A stretch of DNA of 41,044 nt, taken from positions 1 through 41,044 of the forward strand of contig JALWKB010000163.1 in the NCBI GenBank assembly GCA_026996805.1, written 5' to 3'. Under the pieces are notes generated by a model. That model saw only the letters and a program-made list of their open reading frames with translations, did no database searches and was not told the origin of the DNA. The translations under genes and the position numbers were made by a program. Below, one piece after another: positions 1 to 10,434 of the stretch (positions within the stretch are counted from its first letter, which is position 1; each line of letters opens with the position of its first letter). This stretch comes from Saprospiraceae bacterium. Its GTDB lineage: Bacteria > Bacteroidota > Bacteroidia > Chitinophagales > Saprospiraceae.

Positions 1-1316
1 TGTTGTGGCGCGGCCGCACCAATACACTACTGATCCGCATCGTCAACGATGCCGAAAATCCGGCTGAGAAGATACGCGTCGAGCTCGACTACGACGGTCA
101 AATTATCCCTGTGGGAGTGGTCGATATACCAGCCCGCAGTTCCGTGATCGATACGGCTTCCGTACCCATCCGCAAAGCGGGATGGCAACACGCTGAGGTG
201 CGCATAGACGATTACCCAGTGCGCTTTGACGATAGCTGGTACATCGCCTTTGAAGTGCCCGAATACCTGCGCGTCTTAGTCCTCGACCAAGGTAGTGAAA
301 TTGTACCCTATGTACGAGCTGTCTTTCAAAGCCTGGGAAATGTCGATGTTCAGGTATACACGCCCTTGTCGGTACCCTATGACCAACTCGGCAGCTTTCA
401 TCTCATCATTTTAAGTGAAATTAAATCGCTGAGCAGTGGCTTGATCAACACTCTGGCCAATTACGCAGAACAGGGGGGAGCGGTTGTGTTTATCCCTCAT
501 GAAGAGGGTCAAATTGAGAGCTACAACCGCTTTTTACAGGCGTTTTCCGCAGGGATACTGCGCCGTGAAGACCCCAAAGACAGAGAGGTATCCGAAATTC
601 AACTGCATTCTACAGTATTTCGCGATGTCTTCCGGCGGGCCGTCCAAAGTCCGACGCGTATCAAAGTTCATACGACATGGCGGTACGCCCTGCGCCCCAC
701 CACACGCACCGAGCAAATGATGCGCTATCGCGATCTCGGGCCCTATTTTGTGCGCATCCCCCGCGGGCAGGGAAATCTCTTTGTCATAGCGGCGCCCGCA
801 GATCCCGCACAGGGGGATCTGGTCAAAAGAGGTGAGTATTTCGTGCCCATGCTGATCAAATCGCTGTTGAGCGGCAGGAGACAGACGGATCTGGCCATGG
901 TCATCGGAAGAGATAAGTGGTTTCCGCTCACGACTCCAGTACAGAAAAAAGACCCCGTCTTTACCCTGCGCGGCGAAAATTACGAGCAAATACTCGAAGT
1001 GCGCAACCGAGACGGCATACTCCACTTGGGATTGACCGATCCCGTCAGCCAGGCCGGTATTTATCGCGTACTACACGAAGGCAAACCGCTACGGCTTGTG
1101 GCCTTTAATTACGACCGGAAAGAATCCCAGATGCAACTGGCTCCCGAGGAAGTGATGCAATCCTACTTCGAAGTGCGTGAAGAGATCGAACGAGAAGGAG
1201 TGTCGGAGTGGATACGCCGTGCAGAAATAGGATATCCGCTCTGGAAGTACTTTCTGTGGTTGGCCTTGCTGGCCTTGCTGGTAGAAATACTCCTGTTGCG
1301 TTGGCTTAAAACGTAG
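1..1316 (+). CDS. BatA-like membrane protein, 3' part (5' truncated by window edge)
   Basis: The reading frame is open at the left edge of the window, so the true start lies upstream and only the C-terminal ~438 residues are visible. Near residues 90-165 is a beta/alpha segment (LRVLVLDQGSE, then FHLIILSEIKSL and GGAVVFIP) resembling the class I glutamine-amidotransferase/ThuA-like fold found after the N-terminal region in long Bacteroidota BatA-domain proteins. The C-terminus ends in one hydrophobic helix (YFLWLALLALLVEILLLRW). The same family normally has two helices and a BatA region at the N-terminus; that part is missing here. It is probably an inner-membrane protein with a large extracytoplasmic domain; no enzymatic role is evident. 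The stop codon abuts the next gene with a 2-nt gap, so the two are almost certainly cotranscribed. The family call is by overall architecture and remains tentative. Confidence 0.6.
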   Translation, partial: LWRGRTNTLLIRIVNDAENPAEKIRVELDYDGQIIPVGVVDIPARSSVIDTASVPIRKAGWQHAEVRIDDYPVRFDDSWYIAFEVPEYLRVLVLDQGSEIVPYVRAVFQSLGNVDVQVYTPLSVPYDQLGSFHLIILSEIKSLSSGLINTLANYAEQGGAVVFIPHEEGQIESYNRFLQAFSAGILRREDPKDREVSEIQLHSTVFRDVFRRAVQSPTRIKVHTTWRYALRPTTRTEQMMRYRDLGPYFVRIPRGQGNLFVIAAPADPAQGDLVKRGEYFVPMLIKSLLSGRRQTDLAMVIGRDKWFPLTTPVQKKDPVFTLRGENYEQILEVRNRDGILHLGLTDPVSQAGIYRVLHEGKPLRLVAFNYDRKESQMQLAPEEVMQSYFEVREEIEREGVSEWIRRAEIGYPLWKYFLWLALLALLVEILLLRWLKT

Positions 1317-1318
1317 TG

Positions 1319-2608
1319 ATGAAACGGCTCTTATTGCGGCAAGTACATATTGTAGATCCCAATTCGCCCTATCACGATACCACATGCGATGTACTCATAG
1401 CAGGGACTCAGATTGAAAGGATTGCCAATCACATCGATACCACTGCAGACTTCACCGTGCAGGAAAGTGGTCTATGTGTGTCGCCGGGATGGATGGACAT
1501 AGGAGCACAGGTAGGTGAACCGGGCTACGAACACCGGGAGACCATACAGAGTTTTGCCGCCGCAGCCGTAGCGGGAGGCTTTACCGCAGTGGCACCCTTT
1601 GGCAATACCGATCCCGTCATCGACGACATCAACGGCATCCAATATTGGAAAAATGCCTTTGCCTCAACGCCCGTGGAGGTCTATCCCCTGGCAGCACTGA
1701 GTCAAAACATGCAAGGTGAAGGCCTGACGGAATTTTACGAGCTCTACGACGCAGGAGCCGTGGGTTTTTCCGATGCCTTGCAACCCATCGATGACGATCG
1801 TCTCTTGATGCTGGCCTTGCAGTATGCCAAAGACTTAAATGCCGTCGTCTTTGACTTTCCCTGTCGGCTGGATCTCCTCCCCGGCGGCATGACCCATGAG
1901 GGAGTGATCAGCGTACGACTCGGCCTGACTGGTATTCCCGCCCAGGCAGAAAGTATACGCGTAAGCCGCGACATCGAGCTGTGCAAGTATACCCGCGGGA
2001 AATGCATGCTCTATGGGATTTCTACCCAACAGAGCGTCGAACTGATTGCGCGAGCGAAGGAAGAACACCTGCCCATCTGTGCCGCTGTGCCCGTTTGGAA
2101 TCTCATCTATACCGACGAAACACTCTTGGGATTGGACGCGATGTGGAAAATTCTCCCACCCCTGCGCAGCGAGACAGACCGAGCAACCCTCCTCGAAGCC
2201 GTCACAACTGGTATCATCGATGTGGTCACGAGCAATCACACCCCCCTGGAAATCGAAGCCAAACAAAGTCCTTTCCCCTCCGCCTCCTTTGGGGCCATAG
2301 GCATCCAGACGTGCTTTTCCCTCCTCTACGAATGCGTTCAAAACCACTGGACCCTGGATGAAATCATACGACTGATGTGCATTCGACCGCGCGAAGTGCT
2401 CGGCATCGACCCACCATCCCTGCGCGAAGGCACTACAGCAGAACTCACCCTTTTCAATCCCACAAAGTCATGGCTGTTCGACCACTCCACAAATGCATCC
2501 CTATCGAGAAATTCGCCCCTGTTCGGACGTACCCTGCAGGGAAAAGTGTTGGGCGTGGTCAACAAGGGTATGCTAGCCCTTGCCCACCGAAAACCTGTTC
2601 GCCTTTGA
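1319..2608 (+). CDS. dihydroorotase homologue lacking metal ligands (probably non-catalytic)
   Basis: About 429 residues with the full dihydroorotase/amidohydrolase layout: PGWMD after the N-terminal beta sandwich, GNTDP, GAVGFSD, the PPLR motif and a C-terminal part ending the composite sandwich. The catalytic metal site is gone. The HxH pair of true enzymes is G62 and Q64 (MDIGAQVGEPG); the HiaHvS histidine region reads MLYGIS; the PHHL motif reads PVWNL; only one His remains in TSNHTP. Active dihydroorotases form dihydroorotate from carbamoyl-aspartate in pyrimidine synthesis. This copy resembles the inactive PyrC-like proteins that in some bacteria serve as structural partners of aspartate transcarbamoylase; that role is inference. 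ATG at 1319 is preferred over the overlapping GTG at 1316. It follows the BatA-like gene with a 2-nt gap. Confidence 0.8.
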   Translation: MKRLLLRQVHIVDPNSPYHDTTCDVLIAGTQIERIANHIDTTADFTVQESGLCVSPGWMDIGAQVGEPGYEHRETIQSFAAAAVAGGFTAVAPFGNTDPVIDDINGIQYWKNAFASTPVEVYPLAALSQNMQGEGLTEFYELYDAGAVGFSDALQPIDDDRLLMLALQYAKDLNAVVFDFPCRLDLLPGGMTHEGVISVRLGLTGIPAQAESIRVSRDIELCKYTRGKCMLYGISTQQSVELIARAKEEHLPICAAVPVWNLIYTDETLLGLDAMWKILPPLRSETDRATLLEAVTTGIIDVVTSNHTPLEIEAKQSPFPSASFGAIGIQTCFSLLYECVQNHWTLDEIIRLMCIRPREVLGIDPPSLREGTTAELTLFNPTKSWLFDHSTNASLSRNSPLFGRTLQGKVLGVVNKGMLALAHRKPVRL

Positions 2609-2642
2609 GGTATGAAATAGTGCATGTATACTATCGCTTCGT

Positions 2643-5855
<3,213 letters not shown>

Positions 5856-5891
5856 AGACAAGTGCAGGTAGATAAGTGGGCTTATAGAAGC

Positions 5892-5925
5892 AAAAGAGGG
5901 CCACAACGGCCCTCTTTTCTTTTTG
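5892..5925 (+). terminator. Rho-independent terminator of katG
   Basis: An 11-bp perfect stem (5892-5902 AAAAGAGGGCC with 5908-5918 GGCCCTCTTTT), a 5-nt loop ACAAC, then a T-rich tract TTTTCTTTTT. It begins 37 nt after the katG stop codon. Confidence 0.9.
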
Positions 5926-6022
5926 CCCAACACTAAACTCCGACACAACCCCACACCCATCGAAATGTACAGAACACCCTTTTCCTCCTTCCATGTCGTG
6001 AAACTCGTTGTATAAAATGGAA

Positions 6023-6036
6023 TACACCACGGTGTA
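6023..6036. other. 14-bp near-palindrome in non-coding DNA
   Basis: TACACC, AC, GGTGTA: 6-bp perfect arms around a 2-nt centre. It lies in an 825-bp stretch (5856-6681) without an intact gene, just after a TTGTATAAAAT string. It looks like an operator or protein-binding site, but no gene starts nearby on the plus strand. Apart from the katG terminator, this dyad and the repeat at 6194-6584, I see nothing recognisable in that stretch. Confidence 0.25.
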
Positions 6037-6193
6037 GGTGTAAGGTGCTTTTGTATAATACTAAGGTGTCGTTCGATTTTTGGGGCTATCGATAAAATCT
6101 CTATGTACCCATCGCCGAGAGGAAAGAAAAGGGGTTTCCCTTACCATGCGACGATCCGTATACCTGAGTCAGGTAAAGGATATTCCTTTCCGT

Positions 6194-6361
6194 CGAGGCT
6201 CGCGTCCGGTGTGCAGGAAGTGGTGTACCTACTCGTCGATTCGATGGTAGAAATATCTCTTGGGGAGGGGATTCCCCTCAAGGTCGTGCGCTGCGAGCCG
6301 CAGGATTTTGGCCTGCTCGACGCGCTGCTGTGCGATGTAGTGCTTTCAGTGGCGAAACCAT
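6194..6361 (-). pseudogene. truncated, frameshifted remnant of the DUF4143-type ATPase gene
   Basis: Starting at the ATG at 6359-6361 the first codons read MVSPL, as in the intact gene at 8130. A 2-nt deletion near 6346 (CTTTCAG here, CTTTATCAG in the intact copy) shifts the frame after five codons. Homology continues at the DNA level to 6194, equivalent to residue 57 of the intact protein, and then stops abruptly, so the whole ATPase domain and C-terminus are absent. The leader upstream of this ATG is conserved as well. It is not translatable into a functional protein; it could be debris of a tandem duplication or a retained leader fragment. Confidence 0.85.
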
Positions 6362-6584
6362 GGCTTTGTATGGGAACATTTTCCCATAGTATTTTATTTT
6401 TCTAATGGAAATAATTCCAATAGTAGACTTGCGGGAGTGTTTTATAGCGCATGGCATGGGTATAATGTGTAGTGGGGCGTATACATCCATTGGGTAAGAT
6501 ACGCCTCAGAGCGTAGAGGGAAAGCGGAGATGTCGGTCGATCTGGGTATACTTTGGGTACGTTTCTGAGTGTGTTGTGATGGTG
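6194..6584. repeat. direct repeat copy A (leader and 5' end of the ATPase gene)
   Basis: Aligns with 7961-8353 in the same orientation. From 6194 to about 6531 identity is roughly 94% by eye (about 19 substitutions and one 2-nt deletion); similarity fades by about 6584. It carries the ATPase leader, its start codon and the first 56 codons, and stops immediately before the sequence that encodes the P-loop in the intact copy. Confidence 0.9.
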
Positions 6585-6681
6585 GGGTAGGAAGAAAATG
6601 GCTCTATGCGGCCTTGTGATTCGAAGGCTTTAATACATTGGCGCAGGTGGATGGAGAAGAAAGGAGCCTTCAGGCCATGAT

Positions 6682-8130
6682 TCAAAGGAGGTAAAAATAG
6701 GATAATGGCACTATGACGACCTCTTGTCGGAGTGCTACGAGGGGGGTATTGGTGAGCAATAGGCCGTAATTGGCTTTGTACTTTTGCATGGAGCGCAGCA
6801 CCTGACCGATATCGTTTTTATTCCATCCGACTTCTATGGCGATTTTTTTACTTCCGCTGTCCAGTATAAAATCCGCTCCGCCCCGCGAAGTGTCGTAACC
6901 AATCGTGCAACCAATCGCATCGGAAAAATACAGGTGCAAATACATGCCAACGCTGTCTTCTAAGAGTATTCCCCTGTACTGAAAGTCTACAGCACGCGAA
7001 TCGACGAGGTTGATAATTGCTGCGCGCATGCTGGATGCGAGAAAGAGGTATTTCGACGGTTTGCGCACGCGTTTGGGGGCAGAGGTGGAATACGGATACA
7101 CGCGGAAAACCAATTGGGCAGATTCGAGGGTGCGGAGGATTGCAATCAGTGTTTTTTCGTCGATGTGCCGTACATCTCTTGCAAGCGCGTGGATGCTTTT
7201 CGTATGGGAAGTGGCAAGGAGGAACAACAAATGTGGCACTTTCGCCAAAATGACTGTAGAAAACGATTTTAAAGCGGGTAAATCTCTTTCCACCACTCGG
7301 TCGACGATGTCGTTGAGTATCTTGTAGATTTCCGTTTCGTTGCTGTATTGCAAGACTGCGGGGAGAGAGTAGAGCTTTATGTAGCGGGCAATAGCTCTGC
7401 TGTCTACCTCTTCCCAATAGCTGCGTACTCTTGGCTCGAGGGCTTTTAGAAGGCTGTACGCATCATCGGCATTCTTGCTGTAAAATAGTGCCTGTGCGAG
7501 GGATTCTTCGATCTGAGGTGCACGTCGAGCGCGGGGTTTTCCCATCAGGGTATCGCTCAGGGTAATGTACTCTGTAAACTTTAGGGGGAGGATCTTTTCG
7601 AGTAAGGATCGGCGTGCAGTATCGGCGGAGCGGTGCATCGCAAGGGCAGAAGATCCTGTACAGATGATCAATACCCGACGCGATTTGTCGTAGAGTGATT
7701 TTAAAGCGATTTGCCACTTAGGGTCAAAGTGCACCTCGTCGATCAGTAATAGGACATTGTCCAGCAGGGATGCATAGCTTTCTCCCAGTAGGTCTTCATA
7801 AGCTTCTAAGGCTTCGAAGAGATTGCTGTTTAGTTTTCCAGCGATTTCATCCATCGAGAGGTAGAGTACCCTGTCCTTGAAATTTTTGCGATGTTCGAAG
7901 AAGAGCTGTGCGAGTACGGTCGTCTTGCCCACCCCACGAAGACCAGAGATCATAATCCAACGAGGCTCGCGCCCGGTGTGCAGGAAGTGGTGTACGTACT
8001 CATCGATTCGGTGGTAGAAATACCTCTTGGGGAGGGGATTCCCCTCAAGGTCGTACGCTGCGAGCCGCAGGATTTTGGCCTGCTCGACGCGCTGCTGCGC
8101 GATGTAGTGCTTTATCAGTGGCGAAACCAT
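6682..8130 (-). CDS. stand-alone AAA ATPase with C-terminal DUF4143/nuclease-like domain
   Basis: A 482-residue protein of the AAA_14 plus DUF4143 class. The Walker A motif GLRGVGKT is at residues 63-70; Walker B LLLIDEV is near residue 128; a sensor-like strand IICTGSSA follows. The C-terminal ~100 residues contain GADFILDSGSKK then IAIEV, a PD-(D/E)xK-nuclease-like arrangement common in this family. The biological role of the class is unknown; members are often genomically mobile or multicopy. I take the ATG at 8130 rather than the in-frame ATG at 8259: the 43 extra residues diverge non-conservatively between the two repeat copies and their DNA holds an inverted repeat, so this part is more likely an untranslated leader. 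It is flanked by the repeat copies and by tRNA genes. Confidence 0.85.
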   Translation of the reverse strand: MVSPLIKHYIAQQRVEQAKILRLAAYDLEGNPLPKRYFYHRIDEYVHHFLHTGREPRWIMISGLRGVGKTTVLAQLFFEHRKNFKDRVLYLSMDEIAGKLNSNLFEALEAYEDLLGESYASLLDNVLLLIDEVHFDPKWQIALKSLYDKSRRVLIICTGSSALAMHRSADTARRSLLEKILPLKFTEYITLSDTLMGKPRARRAPQIEESLAQALFYSKNADDAYSLLKALEPRVRSYWEEVDSRAIARYIKLYSLPAVLQYSNETEIYKILNDIVDRVVERDLPALKSFSTVILAKVPHLLFLLATSHTKSIHALARDVRHIDEKTLIAILRTLESAQLVFRVYPYSTSAPKRVRKPSKYLFLASSMRAAIINLVDSRAVDFQYRGILLEDSVGMYLHLYFSDAIGCTIGYDTSRGGADFILDSGSKKIAIEVGWNKNDIGQVLRSMQKYKANYGLLLTNTPLVALRQEVVIVPLSYFYLL

Positions 8131-8353
8131 GGCTTTGTATGGTAACGATTTCCCATAGTATTTTATTTTTATATTGGAAATAATTCCAATAGTACACTTG
8201 CGGGAGTGTTTTATAGCTCCTGGCATGGGCATAATGCGTAGTGGGGCGTATACATCCATTGGGTAAGATACGCCTCAGAGCGTAGAGCGAGAGCGGAGAT
8301 GACGATGGATCTTGGAGTGTTTTGGGTACGTCTCTGGGTGGGGTGTGGTGGAG
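7961..8353. repeat. direct repeat copy B (intact ATPase leader and 5' end)
   Basis: Partner of 6194-6584. It spans codons 1-57 of the intact ATPase and about 220 bp of upstream DNA. With 8354-8432 it fills the 302-bp gap between the ATPase start and tRNA-Pro. I see no TAnnTTTG promoter in it on the minus strand. Confidence 0.9.
8173..8190. other. inverted repeat in the ATPase leader
   Basis: ATTGGAA, ATAA, TTCCAAT: perfect 7-bp arms with a 4-nt loop, 42 nt upstream of the ATPase start codon. The counterpart in the other repeat copy (around 6405-6421) keeps most of the stem (TGGAA/TTCCA). A second small dyad nearby, TACGC-N6-GCGTA (about 8268-8283), is identical in both copies. These may be RNA hairpins or protein sites in the leader. 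Confidence 0.4.
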
Positions 8354-8432
8354 GATGTGATTGGAATTTGCACAAGTAGAATATAAGTGGAGATAAGGGA
8401 TGAATCTAATGGTATGGGAAGGGTGTTCATAG

Positions 8433-8507
8433 TCGGGGTGGCAGGATTCGAACCTGCGACCCCCTGCTCCCAAAGCAGGTGCGCTAACCGGACTGCGCTA
8501 CACCCCG
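8433..8507 (-). tRNA. tRNA-Pro (anticodon TGG)
   Basis: 75 nt. The 7-bp acceptor stem is CGGGGTG/CACCCCG with discriminator A; the anticodon stem is CCTGC/GCAGG with loop TTTGGGA, anticodon TGG; the T arm contains GGTTCGAATCC. CCA is not encoded. It lies 7 nt downstream of tRNA-Ser and is probably cotranscribed with it. Confidence 0.97.
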
Positions 8508-8514
8508 ACAGTGG

Positions 8515-8603
8515 CGGTGAGGGCGGGATTCGAACCCGCGGTACCCCGTTAAGGGTACGCCGGTTTAGCAAACCGGTGGTTTAAGCCACTCACCCACCTC
8601 ACC
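8515..8603 (-). tRNA. tRNA-Ser (anticodon GCT)
   Basis: 89 nt with the long variable arm typical of serine tRNAs (TACCC and GGGTA pair). Acceptor stem GGTGAGG/CCTCACC with discriminator G; anticodon stem CCGGT/ACCGG with loop TTGCTAA, anticodon GCT, reading AGC/AGU. Confidence 0.97.
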
Positions 8604-8627
8604 TCGTGATCGCTACCATGAGGACTG

Positions 8628-8659
8628 CAAAATTACGCATTTACGCGTATTTGGGCAAA
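8628..8659 (-). promoter_or_regulatory. promoter of the tRNA-Ser/tRNA-Pro unit
   Basis: On the minus strand, TTTG (8659-8656), a 20-bp spacer, then TAATTTTG (8635-8628): an exact match to the Bacteroidota promoter pattern. The predicted start near 8621 leaves an 18-nt leader before tRNA-Ser. Confidence 0.8.
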
Positions 8660-8740
8660 GCATCATGCCCCTGCACTACTTCAACGCCTGTGGAGGAATT
8701 TGGTTTGACGGCAGCCATTAAGGATCTGCTGCGCGGTCGA

Positions 8741-9658
8741 TTAGAGGTTGAAGGAGACGAGGTCTTTAAATTTGAGTACGCGTTGTTGGATTTCGTCGCG
8801 CGTGAGGGACTTCAACCGTTGGAGGCCGAATTCTTCTACGACGAAGCTCGCCATGGCGGAGCCGTAGACCATGGCGCGTTTCATGTTGTTGAAGCTCGTG
8901 TCGTCGGTAGCTGCGAGGTAGCCGAGAAAACCGCCTGCAAAGGTATCGCCGGCGCCGGTGGGATCTTTGACTACGGCGAGCGGCAGGGCAGGCACGAAGA
9001 AAATGTCGTCGGAGCTAAATAAAAAGGCGCCGTGCTCGCCCTTTTTGATGATGAGATAGGAGGGGCCCCATTGGAGGATTTTTGCGGCGGCAACGACCAG
9101 CGATCGCTCTCCCGACAGCAGTCGGGCTTCTTCGTCGTTGATAGACAGCACATCGGCCAAGGCAATGGCGCGTTTGAGCTCTTCGAGGCTGTGTTTGATC
9201 CAGTAGTCCATCGTATCGAGTACGACGAGGCGTGTGGTGTGTTCGGCCAGCTGGTCGATGACCTGTTGTTGGACAGTGGGCGTGAGATTGCCGAGAAGGA
9301 TGTATGGTGTCGTGGTGTAATCGTCGGGAAGTTGTGGGCGGAAGTTTTCCAGTACATTGAGTTCGGTGACGACGGAATCTCTATGGATCATGTCGGGGTG
9401 GTAACGGCCGTGCCAGTAGAAGGATTTGGCTCCACGGATGCGCTGAATGCCGGCGGTGGAGACGCCGCGTTTTTCGAGGGTGTGCAGTTCTTCCTCGGGA
9501 AAGTCGTCGCCGATGATGGAGATCATGCCCACCGATTGGATGAAGAAGGAGGCCGACCAGGCGCTGTACATACACGAGCCCGCTACGGTGCGTTCTACTT
9601 TGCCGTAGGGGGATTCGACGGTGTCGAAAGCAACGGTACCGACAGTCAACAATTTCAT
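8741..9658 (-). CDS. PfkB-family carbohydrate (ribokinase-like) kinase
   Basis: A 305-residue ribokinase-fold sugar kinase. The C-terminal PfkB signature DPTGAGDTFAGG carries the catalytic Asp and anion hole; the N-terminal GTVAFDTVESP and GSCMYSAWSASF parts resemble the substrate lid and the family's first signature. The substrate (a sugar, nucleoside or similar alcohol) cannot be read from sequence. The frame extends upstream to 9757, but the start at 9658 (MKLLTVGTVAFD) fits the fold: the domain begins at its first beta strand. No partner genes give a pathway; the neighbours are tRNA genes. Confidence 0.9.
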   Translation of the reverse strand: MKLLTVGTVAFDTVESPYGKVERTVAGSCMYSAWSASFFIQSVGMISIIGDDFPEEELHTLEKRGVSTAGIQRIRGAKSFYWHGRYHPDMIHRDSVVTELNVLENFRPQLPDDYTTTPYILLGNLTPTVQQQVIDQLAEHTTRLVVLDTMDYWIKHSLEELKRAIALADVLSINDEEARLLSGERSLVVAAAKILQWGPSYLIIKKGEHGAFLFSSDDIFFVPALPLAVVKDPTGAGDTFAGGFLGYLAATDDTSFNNMKRAMVYGSAMASFVVEEFGLQRLKSLTRDEIQQRVLKFKDLVSFNL

Positions 9659-9697
9659 ACACGGATCGTTAAAATCAAGGCAAAGACCACGCAAAGA

Positions 9698-9730
9698 TTG
9701 CACAATTTTTGAATTAAATGCGTAACTTTG
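9698..9730 (+). promoter_or_regulatory. promoter of tRNA-Asn
   Basis: TTG at 9698-9700, a 22-bp spacer, then TAACTTTG at 9723-9730, a perfect match to TAnnTTTG. The predicted start near 9737 is about 70 nt before the mature tRNA. Confidence 0.65.
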
Positions 9731-9807
9731 CATCCGCTCTACGTGGGATGGGGACATTAGAAAGCAGGTGCTTTCACGGAGGGGATGTCCTTCAACCCAC
9801 AGAGCAT

Positions 9808-9881
9808 GCCCTCTTAGCTCAGCTGGTTAGAGCGACGGACTGTTAATCCGTAGGTCCCAGGTTCGAGTCCTGGAGGGGGCG
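9808..9881 (+). tRNA. tRNA-Asn (anticodon GTT)
   Basis: 74 nt. Acceptor stem GCCCTCT/AGGGGGC (one G-U pair), discriminator G; anticodon stem ACGGA/TCCGT with loop CTGTTAA, anticodon GTT; T arm CCAGG/CCTGG. CCA is not encoded. Confidence 0.97.
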
Positions 9882-9962
9882 CTTCTATGCATTGCCCACC
9901 AGCTGACCGCCGTGCACTACGGGAGTTTTTACTATCTTCGGCATCGGTAAAATGCTCATCGG

Positions 9963-10427
9963 ATGAAGGTACTACGACGTTTTTACGGCTCTACTACAGG
10001 CATGTTGTTTTTCGGGATTTGGATTCTCGTCATGGGGTGTAAGCCCGAGGTCAAGCCCATCGAGTACGGCAAGGACGTGTGTCACTTTTGCAATATGACC
10101 ATTGTCGAAAAGTCCCATGCCGCGCAATACGTCACCAAAAAGGGGAAAAACTACAAGTTTGACGCCATTGAGTGTATGATACGCGAAATTTTGCAGCAGG
10201 ATAATATGGATGCTCTGGCCATCATTTTAGTAGCCGATTATGCGCATCCCGGCGTGTTGGTACCTGCCGAAGAAGCGGTGTATCTCATCAGTGAGGGCAT
10301 CCGCAGTCCGATGGGGGCAAATCTGTCGGCATTTTCTTCGAGGGAAGAGGCCGAAGAGGCGCTACAAACCCACGGTGGGCAGCTATATAGCTGGTCGGAA
10401 ATCCTCGACTATTTCCGTCAACATTGA
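9963..10427 (+). CDS. nosL: NosL, copper-binding lipoprotein
   Basis: A 154-residue lipoprotein with a signal peptide and lipobox ILVMGC (acylated C26). The conserved NosL metal motif follows at once: C40-H-F-C43-N-M45. NosL supplies copper(I) for the CuZ site of nitrous-oxide reductase at the cell envelope. The downstream SPMG and FSSREEAEE segments match the NosL core that places the protein close to its partner. It is the first gene of a four-gene operon; the stop codon is 7 nt before nosD. A TATCTTCG string at 9933-9940 is one base off the -7 consensus and may be the promoter; I see no FNR-type TTGAT-N4-ATCAA site. Confidence 0.92.
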   Translation: MKVLRRFYGSTTGMLFFGIWILVMGCKPEVKPIEYGKDVCHFCNMTIVEKSHAAQYVTKKGKNYKFDAIECMIREILQQDNMDALAIILVADYAHPGVLVPAEEAVYLISEGIRSPMGANLSAFSSREEAEEALQTHGGQLYSWSEILDYFRQH

Positions 10428-10434
10428 TTCCTTG

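Noticed and set aside
2609-2642. Bidirectional terminator between the dihydroorotase homologue and oxyR
   Set aside because: Only a weak 5-bp ATAGT/ACTAT pair is seen and no T tract.
8131-8259. 43-residue N-terminal extension of the ATPase (ATG at 8259)
   Set aside because: Changes between the two repeat copies are non-conservative and the DNA holds a hairpin; family members begin near MVSPL.
6194-8603. Genomic island with integrase and attachment sites beside the tRNA genes
   Set aside because: tRNA genes and a repeat are there, but there is no integrase, no transposase and no direct repeat of a tRNA 3' end.
9882-9962. FNR-type operator before nosL
   Set aside because: No TTGAT-N4-ATCAA or close variant is present.
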